This document shows, piece after piece, positions 1 through 10,949 of a stretch of 64,000 nucleotides of DNA. Position numbers and translations under genes: made by a program. The stretch lies in the NCBI GenBank assembly GCA_015680685.1, contig MNCI01004501.1, positions 345,979-409,978 on the forward strand. Reading direction: 5' to 3'. A model generated the notes under the pieces. That model ran no database searches. It had not been told where the DNA came from and worked only from the letters and a program-made list of their open reading frames with translations. This stretch comes from Gnetum montanum. Its lineage: Eukaryota; Streptophyta; Gnetopsida; Gnetales; Gnetaceae. Positions within the stretch are counted from its first letter, which is position 1. Each line of letters begins with the position of its first letter.

Positions 1-925
1 AGGACTAACTCCAGGTCTTCTGAATGATCCTCTGACTTTAAAGACTTGACAGCTATATCGTCAACATAGTCATTTAGTCTCCCTAAGAGGTAATCGCTAA
101 AGATATATGTCATGGCTCGTTGATACGTTGCTCCGGCATTTTCTAGATCAAAAGGCATCATGGTGTAGCAAAAGGTGCCCCAGGGCATCATGAACGTTGT
201 GGTTAATTGATGTTCTCGGTTGATGTGAATCTGGTTATAGCCCGAAAAGCCATCCATGAAGGATAGAAGCGCATGCCCAGCTGTTGTATCGACTAGTTGA
301 TCGATACTCGGTAGTGGGAAGTTATCTTTGATCATGGCCTTGTTCAAATTTTGGAAGTCTATGCAAATGCGTATGCTTTCGGTCTTCTTTGGGACAACTA
401 CAATGTTAGATACCTAATCTGAGTAGTTGACTGCGTGGATGAAACCAGCTTGATACAGCTTATTGATCTCATCACGCACGACTAGCGCGATCTCTGGCTT
501 GATTTTTCGTACCTTTTTCCTAACTGCTTTAATCTACGGGTCTAAGATTATGTTATGATGGATTAACCTGGGATCTAGTCCCAGCATATCCTCGTATGAC
601 CATGTAAACACCATGATGTTGTCTTGCAGGACCTGTTTTATAGAATCATGCGTTTTTGGTCTAGTAAAGAACTGACTTTAAGCATTTTGGCTTCACCCTC
701 ATGCGTAACTATAGAAACCTCATAAAGGGGGTCTTCGGTTATGTCCCCAGCCTCCAGGTCTAGCATGCGCGTCAACTGTTCTGGCCATTCCGGGGACGTT
801 TCCGATGTGGCTATGGTTACGTCATCAAAGGGAGGATTAATTTCTACTAGCATAGGGTTGAATTGCCTAACTACCCTCCCGTATGGGCCTGTCAAAGTTA
901 GAGGTGCTGAAAATGTTGCATCCAT
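1..925 (-). pseudogene. pol: E1 pol, N-terminal part: reverse transcriptase (runs off the window)
   Basis: Reverse transcriptase of a Tat-lineage element. A first segment (925-638) starts MDATFSAP and is the pol leader. After a frameshift near 650-670 the frame continues with FTWSYEDM, PKKTESIRICI, FPLPSIDQLVDTT, FMDGFSGYNQ, a WGTFCY region and the catalytic DYVDD at 57-71, followed by IAVKS. This order is the standard gypsy RT fingers-palm order. The catalytic YVDD is intact, unlike in E2 and the element at 52,976. One TAG (near 418) replaces an expected Trp. The ATG at 925 is 425 bp from the divergent antisense gene start. A possible splice acceptor (TTTTGCAG on the minus strand, about 935-942) lies just upstream. 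Continuation into RNase H and integrase is expected outside the window. Confidence 0.88.
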
Positions 926-1350
926 TTACGAATTGTCCTGCAAAATCGCCAAATGCGTAAATGATTAGGAGAAAGCATGACGTAGTGTTGTCGAATGTGG
1001 CAAGCTAATTGAATTTTGAATTTTGCGAAGAGGCTATAATTAATGCTACCCGATTACGAGGCGATAAGATGTGATAGTTTAACGTCATTTCGGACAGTGG
1101 CGCATGCGATATCTGCCGCATTAATATCTTGATTTTCAGGTTCCGTTTTAGGAAAGTCCCACTGAAATCAGATATCAAGTTGGTGATTCTCGCATATAAG
1201 TAAGTGGTTTTCGGTGAGAACGGGCTGCTAGCTATCGTGAATTTGAATTCTTAGCTGTTGCTGAGCAAGAGGAGAAGGAGCAGAAGATTGGAGCATGTAG
1301 TTTGTGAAGATTCAAAGAAGTGAAGCTGCGAAAGTTCCGAGGCTGTTACA
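926..1350. promoter_or_regulatory. Divergent spacer between E1 pol and the antisense gene; candidate promoter
   Basis: This 425-bp stretch separates two divergent starts: pol ATG (925, minus) and antisense-gene ATG (1,351, plus). A TATA-like CATATAAGTAAG lies near 1,193-1,204 on the plus strand, about 150 bp before the ATG. No open frame of interest is present. That it is a promoter is inferred from position and the TATA-like word only. Confidence 0.4.
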
Positions 1351-4300
1351 ATGGCACCTAAAATCAAAAGGAAGAATGCAAAATTGGCCAAAATCGATGA
1401 GGTGCAAGGAAATCTGGAGTGTGTTTCGCAGGCAGTGGTTGAAGTGCGTCACCCTACGCCTTTGAACCGGTAGGCCATTCCTTGCATGCTTATGTTGTTT
1501 TAGTGTCTATTTTTGGTAGTATTTCTTGCGTAAATGCGGATTTCAAATTATGGACCTCAGGTTAAGGCGAGGGTTTGATGGGGTTGCATCTATCGCCGTT
1601 GTCAGGGACAAGCCTTGCACTGTTTCAATGGTTTGGGCAATTTCGGCATGGATAACTAGGCATAGTTTGTAGGTTTTCTATATTATTCATGCAAATGTAA
1701 ATCTAGACATTGATTTATGTATTGGGTTTTTTGTACAGCGTTACGTTAAAGCCTATTCTGATTGTCTTGGATATTGTTGGGGTTTTGTGTTGTATAAACC
1801 CCATCGTCCCCAATGTCCCTCCCCCGCAAACACGGTTGCATGGGAAGGCCATATGGTTTTGAAGGGGTGTGCTAGAGTTTCTGCAGTTCTTACTGCGCAA
1901 CTACAGCATCATTGTATGGTCTAATTTGTCCGGCGATATTGCCAGTGCCATTTTGGAGCACCTGTTAGTGGGTTCCGCGCAGGGAATTTTGGCCTTCTTG
2001 ACAGACAGAGCCATCGACACTGGTCATCCCGAGGACCGAGAACTTAGCGCCCAAGGTTTGAGGCGTTTAGGTTGGATCTAGGAGATGGCCCAGTTTAGTT
2101 GTTACCACGCCTATAACACTCTGTTCGTGGCTCGCCACGTCTCAACCTACTTTCAGAACCCACCAGGCACTGTGTACTACTCAGGCGGGTAAGCAATTGT
2201 GTTGACTATATTGTTACATGTCTATTGTCTAAGTTTTGTAAAGTGTAAGATAAATCTATGTGGTATGGTACAGGTTTTTTATCCATTAAAACAGGTTAGT
2301 TGGGGATGGTGATACGTTGTCGTGGACCGAAACAGCAATAAAGACGTTCACCTCAACTAGCAACGTACGCGCCGGTGTGATGGGGCAGATTGGCTTCGAT
2401 ATGCGTGAGTACCCCACCCACTACGCTGACTCTTTTGAGAATTGCCAGAAACTCGGGTGGCTACATGATGACTGGACCCAGTATCCACCCCTTACCGTTG
2501 AGGACGTGCAGAGGAACCTTCCACCCTTTCCTTTGCCATTTGGACCTGGTAAGACTACTGCGAATTCTATTGTTGCGTGGTGTAGTTGTGCATTGTGAGC
2601 ATTGCGTAACATGGGTTTTTGTTTGACCTGTGTTTCACGTTGTTCAGTCAGGGAATCCCGGGAGATTACCCTTACAATTTCTGGTCGCGAGGTGAATACC
2701 GTCCTCTTCCGCTACGGTGACATCAAGGATGCCCAACGCTGGCTCGGAAACACGGTAGCCCCAGTTGTGGTGACCACCAAGATCCGAGAAGTGAGGCTAA
2801 TGCACCTATTTTTAGCCGCAACCCCTGATGTCCCCGCAAATGAAATGCTGACCCTGGTCAACTCCTTCAACAAGAAGGCAAAGTGTTTTTGCACGCGCGT
2901 GCATAACGTGCGTGTAAGTTTTGATATTGACGCTGAGCTCTTCGAGGACCTTTTTGGCATCCCCTCTGATGGCCTTCCCATAGATGAGAAGGCGAAGAGG
3001 AGTCTCGACTGCCAGAAATGGCTGGAGGAGTGGGTAAGAGTCCCGAGGGAGACTAAACGGTTTCCTTGTGAAAGATTCGAACTAGGCGTCTCCAAGACAA
3101 TTTATCCCCTTTTCTGGGCCCAGACCTTCCCCAAAACACTCTTGCAAGGGAAGTTCTTTTCTATAGAACATACATGTATTATGCGGAAGGTCCTGGAAGA
3201 AGGAACCTAGTTCAATTGGGCAAGCTATTTTGCTAAGGGACTGCGCAATGAGATGGTTAAGCTTCGCAAGAAGCTTGAGTCTCGTTTCAATGTGCATTAC
3301 GCCTTCTACATAGCTTGCCTTCGGCGTTTTGCTGAGTTTTTGATCGTCCGAAGGGATGGGGTCTGGGTGCAACAAGACCGAGGCCAACTATCCAAACCTT
3401 GGATTACCCATATCCTCAGCACTACCCATGGGCAAGATCCTCTGAAAGGGATTGGGGAATCTCTGTCTATAACGACCAGAGGTTTGATGACGCCTCAAGT
3501 GCGAGGCCTCGACAATGTAGGCGGGATAATGCCTACTTACACTAGCGATGCCTCACGAGGGAAATTCCTGGCAGAAGAAATTGTAGAACCTGCAGCTCGG
3601 CGTAAAAGGCTCCGTATAGCTGAGGCTACTGCAGAGCCTGGGAGTGGCACGGGTAGAACTATGGCGGTCAGAGTTTAGCGGAGTAAGCCTCCGCCTGGTA
3701 AGCGTGAAGGAGATGTATTGAAATCTGTATTACGCAATGTTTACTTAGTATATTTGGAATGATATATTAAACGTATTGTGATATGACCAGTGAAAATTAC
3801 AGAGCAGCTGATCCCTAAAACAGGGACAATGGTACTAAGTCATGGGGAAGGGGCCTCAGTTTTAGAAGAAGAGGCCCCAGCTGTTAGAGTGAGCCGTGCA
3901 CAGACCCCTGTGAGTGAGGAGGCCCCAGCTACTGGAACCAGCGACGCACAGACTCATGTGCGTGAAGAGGAAAAGGAGGCGGAAGACGTTGGTGAAGTCG
4001 CCACTGTCACCGGAAGAGGTAATAAATGTGTTAGAAATTTTACAGAATTCTATTAATAATTAAAGCTTCTAACTTGATTACGCTACAGGAGAAGAGGATG
4101 TATCCACGTCCATCGCTGAGAGCAGAGCGTGGAGAGACTTTCTTGACAAATTTGCCTTCATGGAAGGCGTTGTCAATGATATGATCAAGCGCCTCAAGCG
4201 CGTCGAACCTGGAGCTGGTATGTTATGGCTGTAATGAGTTTGCGATATTATACAGTGGTAATGTATTACCAATATTGATGATTTTTTTTGTTAGGAGCTC

Positions 4301-5427
4301 GCCTCCGATGGGATCCCACAGAGCCCATTGATTTGGACACAGTGGAGCCTCCATTCAATGGGGCAGTCGTGCCACGTCACATTTATGAGGAAATGCGTAA
4401 ATGTGCATTACGCTCGACACGCTCCTTATGGGAGAGTAGGGGCGTAAATGAAAATCTATGGAAAAGGTTGGAGAGGTCAGAGCAGAGGATTGAGTCACTG
4501 ACCAAAGAGGTTGGAGACCTGAGATCGCGGTGTGAATTCCTACAAGCACGGGAGACGAGCGATGAAGACTGGTGTACCGCTGTTATCGACTACTCCCATT
4601 ATTGGACCGCCATCAAAAACAGTGTGCAAACCAGTCGGGCGTTGATAGAGCAGCGGATGCAGATAGAGCTCCTAGCTCAGAAAAGCCAGGATTTGAGGGA
4701 TTATTGTGCAAGCGTGCAAGAGTGGGGATAGAAGGAAAAGGACCACAAACATCTGTATAAGCAAGAAAGCATCGCTTATCGTAAACTTTATCGCGATTCT
4801 ACTGTCAAGACTCAATCCCTAGAAGTTTTCCTGGACGTCATCGGAGCTTCCGAAGCCTTCAAGAAGTTCGAAGAGCAGCTGACTGTAAGTGCGTCCACGG
4901 AAAGGGAGATGACTCTCCCTGGGGGCCAGACTACAGTCCCTACATTCTTCCCAGACCCACCTCGCTGGACTGACGTAGAGAAAGGGAAGGTAAAGGCTGG
5001 AGCTGCCCTGGGAAATGGAGCGTGGTTTGATCTGACCGAGGATGAGATCATGGAGCACCTGTGGGCTGGCTTAGACAAGCTTCCCTTTGCTGCGGAAGCA
5101 GGGCCATCACGAGTAATTTTATGCATGAATAAATCTAAATTTTCTAATTGTATTTTCAAGTTTTGTTCTTGCTAACATGTTTTCTGTATCTAGGTACCAA
5201 CAGAGGACAAAGAAGACGAGCAAGCTGAGGAGCCAGAAAAAGAGGAAGAACGCAGCGATGAAGAGCATCCTCCCGTGGAGCCGATACCAGAGCAGGGACC
5301 TCATGAAGAGGGGATTCCTCATGAAGGAATACTTCCTAGGAGAGAAGGCCCACTAGAGGATGATTTATTGGGACTGGAGCCAGACTTAAGAGATACTGGT
5401 GACAGTGGCATCAGAGGAGATGCGTAA
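1351..5427 (+). pseudogene. Antisense eight-exon gene carried by E1 (function unknown)
   Basis: Spliced gene on the strand opposite to E1. Exons: 1,351-1,469; 1,739-2,188; 2,295-2,548; 2,648-3,697; 3,791-4,018; 4,089-4,217; 4,295-5,112; 5,194-5,427. All seven introns (70-269 bp) are GT-AG, and every junction keeps the frame: 3,282 nt, 1,093 codons plus TAA. Five in-frame stops (TGA 1,860; TAG 2,079, 3,208, 3,676, 4,729) fit C-to-T decay of CGA/CAG or a Trp codon. The start is lysine-rich (MAPKIKRKNAK). Exon 4 is well conserved with E2 (EMLTLVNSFN, FEFLIV-type segment, RRDGVWVQQD). Exon 7 is charged and heptad-like, suggesting a coiled coil. Exon 8 is very acidic (EDKEDEQAEEPEKEEE). I do not recognise a domain. 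It could be a nuclear or chromatin-interacting accessory protein, but that is speculation. Confidence 0.85.
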
Positions 5428-6009
5428 TTGTGGTTTACGCATGGTTTTATTGATTGTTGCTAACAATGATTACTGGGATGACTGAAATACTAGCGATAAG
5501 ATTTTGTGACAATTTTAAGTATTATATATTTTTTTGTCTTTGTGTCTTTTGCGTTTTTTATCTGCAAAGCGTAAGTGTAGTTGTTAATGGTTTCACCTAA
5601 GTTATGTTACGACGGAGTGGAATTACTAGTTTTAGGCCATTGCGGGCCGTCATGAGCGTTTTGCGTAATCTGGAAGCTAGTTTTAGGCCATTGTGGGCCA
5701 TGATTAGTTTTAGGCCATTGCGGGCCATGACTAGTTTAAGGTCGTTGTGGGCCCTCTGCGTAATGTAGAAAGCGTAAGGTGGTAGTGTATATTTTTTTGT
5801 TGTTTTTGCGTATTTGGGCTAAAGTGATCAAAAGACGTGAATGCGTACATAACAAGAATGTAACAGTGTAAAGAAGGAATGACAGGCGTAAACATTGAAA
5901 ATTTCTATGGCGTAAATATGCATTAAGAGAAAACGAAATGCTAAGCGTAAACCACGATAATTGTTAACAAACATGATAATGTGTGTAAATGTCGTTCAGT
6001 TCAACTGCT
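5428..6009. other. Convergent spacer between antisense gene and gag-PR of E1
   Basis: Non-coding 580 bp between the 3' end of the antisense gene (plus) and the stop of PR (minus, 6,010-6,012). It carries the GGCC repeat cluster (5,625-5,756) and several GCGTAA words, and is T-rich near 5,520-5,560. Transcripts from both strands would end here. Confidence 0.7.
5625..5756. repeat. GGCC short-repeat cluster, four units
   Basis: Four copies of a ~26-bp unit, roughly TAGTTTTAGGCCATTGCGGG followed by CCATGA, separated by short spacers. Each unit holds two GGCC words about 9 bp apart. Diverged copies of the same unit occur at three block junctions of E2 (20,650, 24,467 and 31,913). Confidence 0.85.
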
Positions 6010-6900
6010 AATTCACAATTGTTTCTTAACGGCCTTTACATTCAATGCTACGTAAGGGCGGAGGGGCTTACTGTCTGACTCCTCCACGCCGCCATCCTGA
6101 AATGGTAGGTTGGCCCAGGCTGAACTGTCATCATTGGTTTCAGTTTTTTGAGGGATTTGGAGATTGGTCTGATCATCGGAGGCCTCTATCTCCGAACCCC
6201 GTTCTTCCTCAATGTTGTTGACAGTTCTGGGGGTGGTTTCATCGCCGTGTATCACAACCTCCCCTCCTGCGTAAGGTAGGTGTATTTCTTGATGTATCGA
6301 TGATGAAATTTCCCTCAGCTGGGCTAACCAGGACCTCCCTAGGATCAATTTGAAGCTAGGCATCTCCTCAACGACTAAGAATGTGGCATCCATTGGGAAT
6401 TGCTTCCCTGCTACAAACTCGATATGCACCGTCCCCTTGACTTGAACCCTTGCTCTATTGAACGACTTTACGCAGGTTGTCGTCGTGGGAATGATCTGGT
6501 CGACCAGACCCAACCTATCCACGATGGGATAAGGAATGACGTTTGCAATGGCGCCGTCATCCACATGTACTCTCCGAATCAGGTACTGACCAACCCGAAT
6601 TGTGATGAACATGGGTTCAGTGGTCACCTGACCTTTCTCAGGATCATCTTTGATGGACTCATCATGAAAGGTCAGTGAGGTGGGTTTGGGTTGCTTAGCT
6701 TCGGAAGGAAACATGACCGTGTGGATCGCTTCCTCCTCCGCTGGTAAGCTTTCATCCACAAGTATGGATGTCAGCATACAGACCATAGCCTCACGGTGTT
6801 TTTGGGATGTCATAAGCAGGTCATAGAGGCTCAGCGTTGTATTTTTTTGTTTTAAAGCCTGTTTAACCTATGTAAACACGTCGAGGAGGTCCTTCTCTCA
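6010..6900 (-). pseudogene. E1 retropepsin-like aspartic protease (C-terminal part of gag-PR)
   Basis: Aspartic protease that would process the Gag-Pol polyprotein. The frame from 6,813 has the leader MTSQKHREAM, the active-site segment VHVDDGAIANVIP, the hydrophobic VEFVA-like strand, and the second signature LILGRSWL, ending in KAVKKQL and TGA (6,010-6,012). E2 reads VHVDGGVTTNVIP at the same place, so the family motif is probably D-G-G rather than D-S/T-G. Upstream in the same frame are two stops (near 6,870-6,900), then the gag C-terminus. PR ends with its own stop, so RT needs splicing, a separate transcript or recoding. Identification as PR is secure; activity of this copy is doubtful. 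Confidence 0.85.
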
Positions 6901-9796
6901 GCTAGGTTGTTTGTCTCCCTTGTCCTCTTCCATCCGGCCCAAGAGACGAATCTCCCGAGGTGGAGTGGTGTCCATCGAGGGGTTGTTCCTTTTCTCACCG
7001 AGAGGGGGAGACTACGTTTCTACGTCTTTATCCTGTCTCTGAGGTACAGGAGAAGGCACAGAGGCTAGGGGCCTAGGCTTAGGGAAGCCAAGCATAGAGT
7101 AGTCTTTTGTAGTGTTGACAGATGTATCCTCTCACTTTTGTTTATCGGGTGGTGGTTGGCGGTTTTGGTTAGAGGTCTGCCCTTGCATGAGAGGAGTAGC
7201 TGGTGGTTTTGGCGCTCTAATGATGAAAGGTAGCCTATGCGTGGACGTGAACGAGGTCGCAGCTTGGCTACTACTGCGTGGCTGGGTGGCATTCTGAGAA
7301 GGTGCACGAATGATAAAAGGTGGCCTTGAGATGCCACTAGCTGTGGATGAATGGCTTCCCCCCTGTTGTGAGTTGGTTGGCACAAGCAAAACGAAAGATT
7401 GTCTAGGTGGTGCCTTCCTATCACTGTCCATATTCACCACACTGATTGTATAGGGTGCATCGTTTGCATTCAACAGATCCTTATACACATGCAATGCTTG
7501 GTTTTTCAGGCACGCCGGACTACTGCCATCCAGTTTCAGATGATCTTCGTCGATCATGCTTTGAATGTCGTTCTTCAATGCCCAACAGTAGTTTGTATCG
7601 TGACCACACAACTGGTGGTAGTCATAGAAATGGTCCAGCCTGAAATATTTTGGAACTGGTGGTTCGTTAGATAGGGCTAAAGAAGGGTTCTTCAGCAATT
7701 CACAATGACGTCTGTGACGCTTCAGAGCTTCTTCGGATACCCTCTTGGGTTGCATGTATCTAGCCCTTAACAATTGTTTCAACAGTTCTGAATGTTTTAC
7801 AGGCAGGGCTGTATACTTTGAGCGATCTTTATGCTCAAAGTTTGATTTTGGCTGGGGGAGCCTTCAGGGGCAGCCGTGTCTTGGCTAGTGCCACTTGCAT
7901 TGGCCGTGGTCTCAGGAGGCATGGTAGGTGCCTTCTTGTTCTTGTTCTTTGCACCCTCAATCAGCATAGCTACTGTCGTTGTTGTTGCTTTACCTTTGTC
8001 TTTGCCCTTGTTGTGGGCGTTCTTGTAGGCAACATATGCCGAGTCTTTGTTGGTCACCGCAGCATCTTGGATGCTCCTAATTTGAGTGAAGGCCTGATGT
8101 AAGGAGTTGGGGAAAAGATAATAAGTTTGATTGATTGGCTTAATGAAGTCATTGACTACTCCTTTGAAAATGGCCAGTAGATGTGAATCCGTGATTGGCT
8201 CACGGATTTCATTCAAGGTAGCATTCCAACGCTGTATGAACCTCTGGACTAGTTCGAGCGGGTCTTGTTTCACCCCCATAAGTTGATCTAACGTGACTTC
8301 CAGATTTAAGTTGTATTTAAAGCGAGTCACGAATTATGTCAGAAGCTCTTCCAAGGTTGAGATGGAAGAGCGTGGGAGGCCCGATACCAGTCTAGAGCTT
8401 TCCCTGTCAACAACATAGCAAAGATGTGGATAATCATGTGAGGCCACTATTGTAGCAACAAGGATTTGGATCTAAAGGTGACCAAGTGAGCGTTAGGATC
8501 CCCCTCCCCATTATACTTGGTAAAATGAGGCAAGGACATCCTTGTTGGCAACGACAACATAGCGACCACTGAGCTGATAGGATCATCTTGGTAGAAGTCC
8601 ATGATCTGTACCGTGTCTGACCTAGTAGCCTTAAGACACCTAACCTCCTCAGTGAGGGTTTGAATAAGTAGAAAGGCTTGATCTAGACCTGTTGCTAGAG
8701 GTGCTTGTGCGGGAGGAGCAAGGGGCTGACCTGGAAAAGCTATGCCAGGCAGTGGAAACGGTGGAATGGTTTGGCTGGTAGATGGTGGGGCAGGAATCCC
8801 TGCAGCCAGGAGGGCCTGTGAAGACCACCACCCACCAGTTTGGGAAGAGAGGTTAGTTGCCATCTGCTGCACGGGATAAGGATGAGGATATTGTAGAACC
8901 ATCTGTGGAACATGCGTTGCGGGGTTCACCAAGGGTTGCACAACGTATACCGCAGACTGGTTGTGTTGTGCTGCGGGGTAGGTCCACTGACTCATGGCAG
9001 GATGTTGGATAGGCATCTGTGGTTGCAAGACGGCGGTGATCTGTCGAGTCAGAGGGGGTGGCAACGACAAAGTTTGGATCGGACGAGTTATGGACATGGT
9101 TTGGGGTTGGACCTGTGGGATGAAATGGGGCGCGGTGGTCGCTAGAACCATTGATGGAATGCTGAGTACACGCAGCGATGAAACCGCCCCCATGTTGTTG
9201 TGGGGTATTTGCATTTGCAACCCAAATGGCTACGCAGTGACTTGGGGAATGACAGGGAAATGTGTCTGTGTGGTCATGGCTGGGTCAAGAGGAGCGACCT
9301 CTCCATTAAAAGGAAATAGGGGATTTATGTATGTGTGGGGGCTCAGAGTATGGAACGAGTGTTCAGACTGGGCTGCCAATTCATCCTCTTCCTCCTCCCC
9401 ATTCTGGGGCTCCAGCGTAGCCCGTGAAGCCTGGCCCTTGGCCATGACCAACTGTGTTATAATTTCATGTTGAAGTTCGGTCAAAGGGATAATGTCATAG
9501 GCTGTTGGAGTGAAATTGTGACCTCCTCAATGGATCATCTCAAAGTTTCTTTTTGCTTCGATCTCAGATCGGCTAAGGGCAAGCTTTTCCTGGATCTTAA
9601 CGCAGATGAAATTGTATTCTTCAAGGGTTACGATCATGAAAACAGGGTCTTTGCCCTGCAGTCTCAATGACCTACGCGATGGTCCCTGCAATCCCATTGC
9701 ACCAAAAGCTGGTCTGGTGACAGCGATAGGATTCACAGATGTGGTACCCACATCAGCAGCGACCATGGTGGTTGTGGTTGTGTATACGGAATCCAT
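6901..9796 (-). pseudogene. gag: E1 gag
   Basis: Gag of a Tat/Ogre-like element, forming the virus-like particle in the cytoplasm. It starts at the ATG 9,796 (MDSVYTTTTT) and reads through two stops (9,527, 9,230). Next is a Pro/Gln-rich stretch (9,220-8,650), then the capsid core GKALDWYRA, with a frameshift near 8,345, RFKYNLNLEVTLDQLM and LVQRFIQRWNATLNEI. A Lys-rich linker follows, with a second frameshift near 7,840. A zinc-knuckle-like Cys/His segment FYDYHQLCGHDTNYCWALK near 7,600 precedes a Ser/Pro-rich tail. The same order is found in E2. Frameshifts and at least four stops make this copy defective. About 970 codons from the ATG to the tail. Confidence 0.87.
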
Positions 9797-10013
9797 TGAT
9801 CGAGTGGATTAGCTATGACAAATGACCAGATCTAATAAGTGGCTGACAAAAAGATCGCAAATAGGCTTTCCACCCAGTAGGATTCCAGAGGAATCGTTCC
9901 CATGACCAATCTACACCACTCGATTTGCCGTAAACTTCCCTAGAGGTATTACGTTTACGGTTTTGGGTATAAATCGCTAACAGGGCTACCCAAAAAATAC
10001 GGATCGGAGCCTA
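9797..10013 (-). other. E1 untranslated leader between PBS and gag
   Basis: About 220 bp between the PBS and the gag ATG with no open frame; it should hold the packaging signal, which I cannot identify by eye. Confidence 0.6.
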
Positions 10014-10032
10014 GGCCCTCCTTCTAGCACCA
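10014..10032 (-). promoter_or_regulatory. E1 primer-binding site, tRNA-Asn type
   Basis: Minus-strand TGGTGCTAGAAGGAGGGCC, six bases inside the LTR end. From memory it is complementary to the 3' end of plant tRNA-Asn(GUU), with one C-to-T change next to TGG. The same site with one or two changes lies at 36,610-36,628 in E2. Confidence 0.7.
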
Positions 10033-10845
10033 GAAAACTGTAACGACGAAAAATGTCGGTAGCTGGAAAATACCAAACAAAATCCCATGTACCTAGTTTT
10101 AACCACGGATCCGCGCGAGGGCTATGCTAGAAAAACGAATCTGCGGTGCCCTGAACGGTCTTGTCGATCAGATAGGGACTTACTAATCAGTATACCGATG
10201 AAGATTATGAATATTTCGTGGAAGGATCTGATTCGGTGAGTCGCAAAATGAGAGAAAAGTGATGTAGATGAATGGTAACGATGATGATAGCGTTAACTCG
10301 ACAACAGGAATCAGACACGAGAGAAACGCGTGATTACAAGATCTATAGTTTGACCCGGGAAAATGAGTATTTTGTATATTCAAGTTACACTGGGGAGACC
10401 CCGATTATTTTGTATAAAGCAAACACAAAGCAACAAGAAACAAGCAAACTGTCTGAGCAGAAGTGCAGAATAGAATCTGATCTACCTTGTAGGCCAGAGA
10501 AGGGATGCAAGGAAGGTCAAGTTTTGACGTCTATTGATCAACTGCTTCTGATCAATAGAAACTCGCAAACCATACCAGATGATCTCTGGATCCCTGATTT
10601 GCTCCTTTTACCTTAGGTAGTCTTTGCTCGGAACTGCCGTTGATCCCCAATGGAGAAAGTTGTATCTTCGCCAAAGGGGTAATTGCTCTTACTGCCAATG
10701 CTCAAGCCAAGTGTCTCCTGTCTCTATGGAAAGCTAGAGCTGCCAAGGTGGCTGCCAGAAAATGCTGCTCTTTCTCTCTATCTCGGCGGTTTCTCTGTCT
10801 CTGTGTGTGTCTATTGTTGTCATCTTTTTTCTTCGCCAACTGGGA

Positions 10846-10853
10846 TATTTATA
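10846..10853 (-). promoter_or_regulatory. TATA box of the E1 LTR
   Basis: TATAAATA on the minus strand within CCTATAAATATCCC, about 780 bp after the LTR start and about 800 bp before its end. This is the expected place for the U3/R border; transcription would start near 10,815-10,820. Confidence 0.7.
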
Positions 10854-10949
10854 GGTTTGACGATATGTGGAGAAGGCGCAGCTGTGATGACACGTGTTTC
10901 AAACTTTTCGGAAGATCATTGACTTGACCATCCTTGTGTTGAAATCCGT

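Noticed and set aside
2712-3095. 127-codon minus-strand open frame
   Set aside because: Opposite strand of exon 4 of the antisense gene; exon 4 is the conserved reading.
1351-5427. Antisense gene considered as a captured host gene or a separate insertion
   Set aside because: The same gene lies at the same place and strand in E2, and I see no insertion borders around it; a very old capture remains possible.
8994-9473. 159-codon plus-strand open frame
   Set aside because: Lies opposite E1 gag, whose minus-strand frame has a conserved counterpart in E2; the plus frame does not.
10272-10927. Two plus-strand frames (114 and 95 codons) in the E1 LTR
   Set aside because: Fall in U5/R and over the TATA box, start without context and have no similarity to anything recognised.
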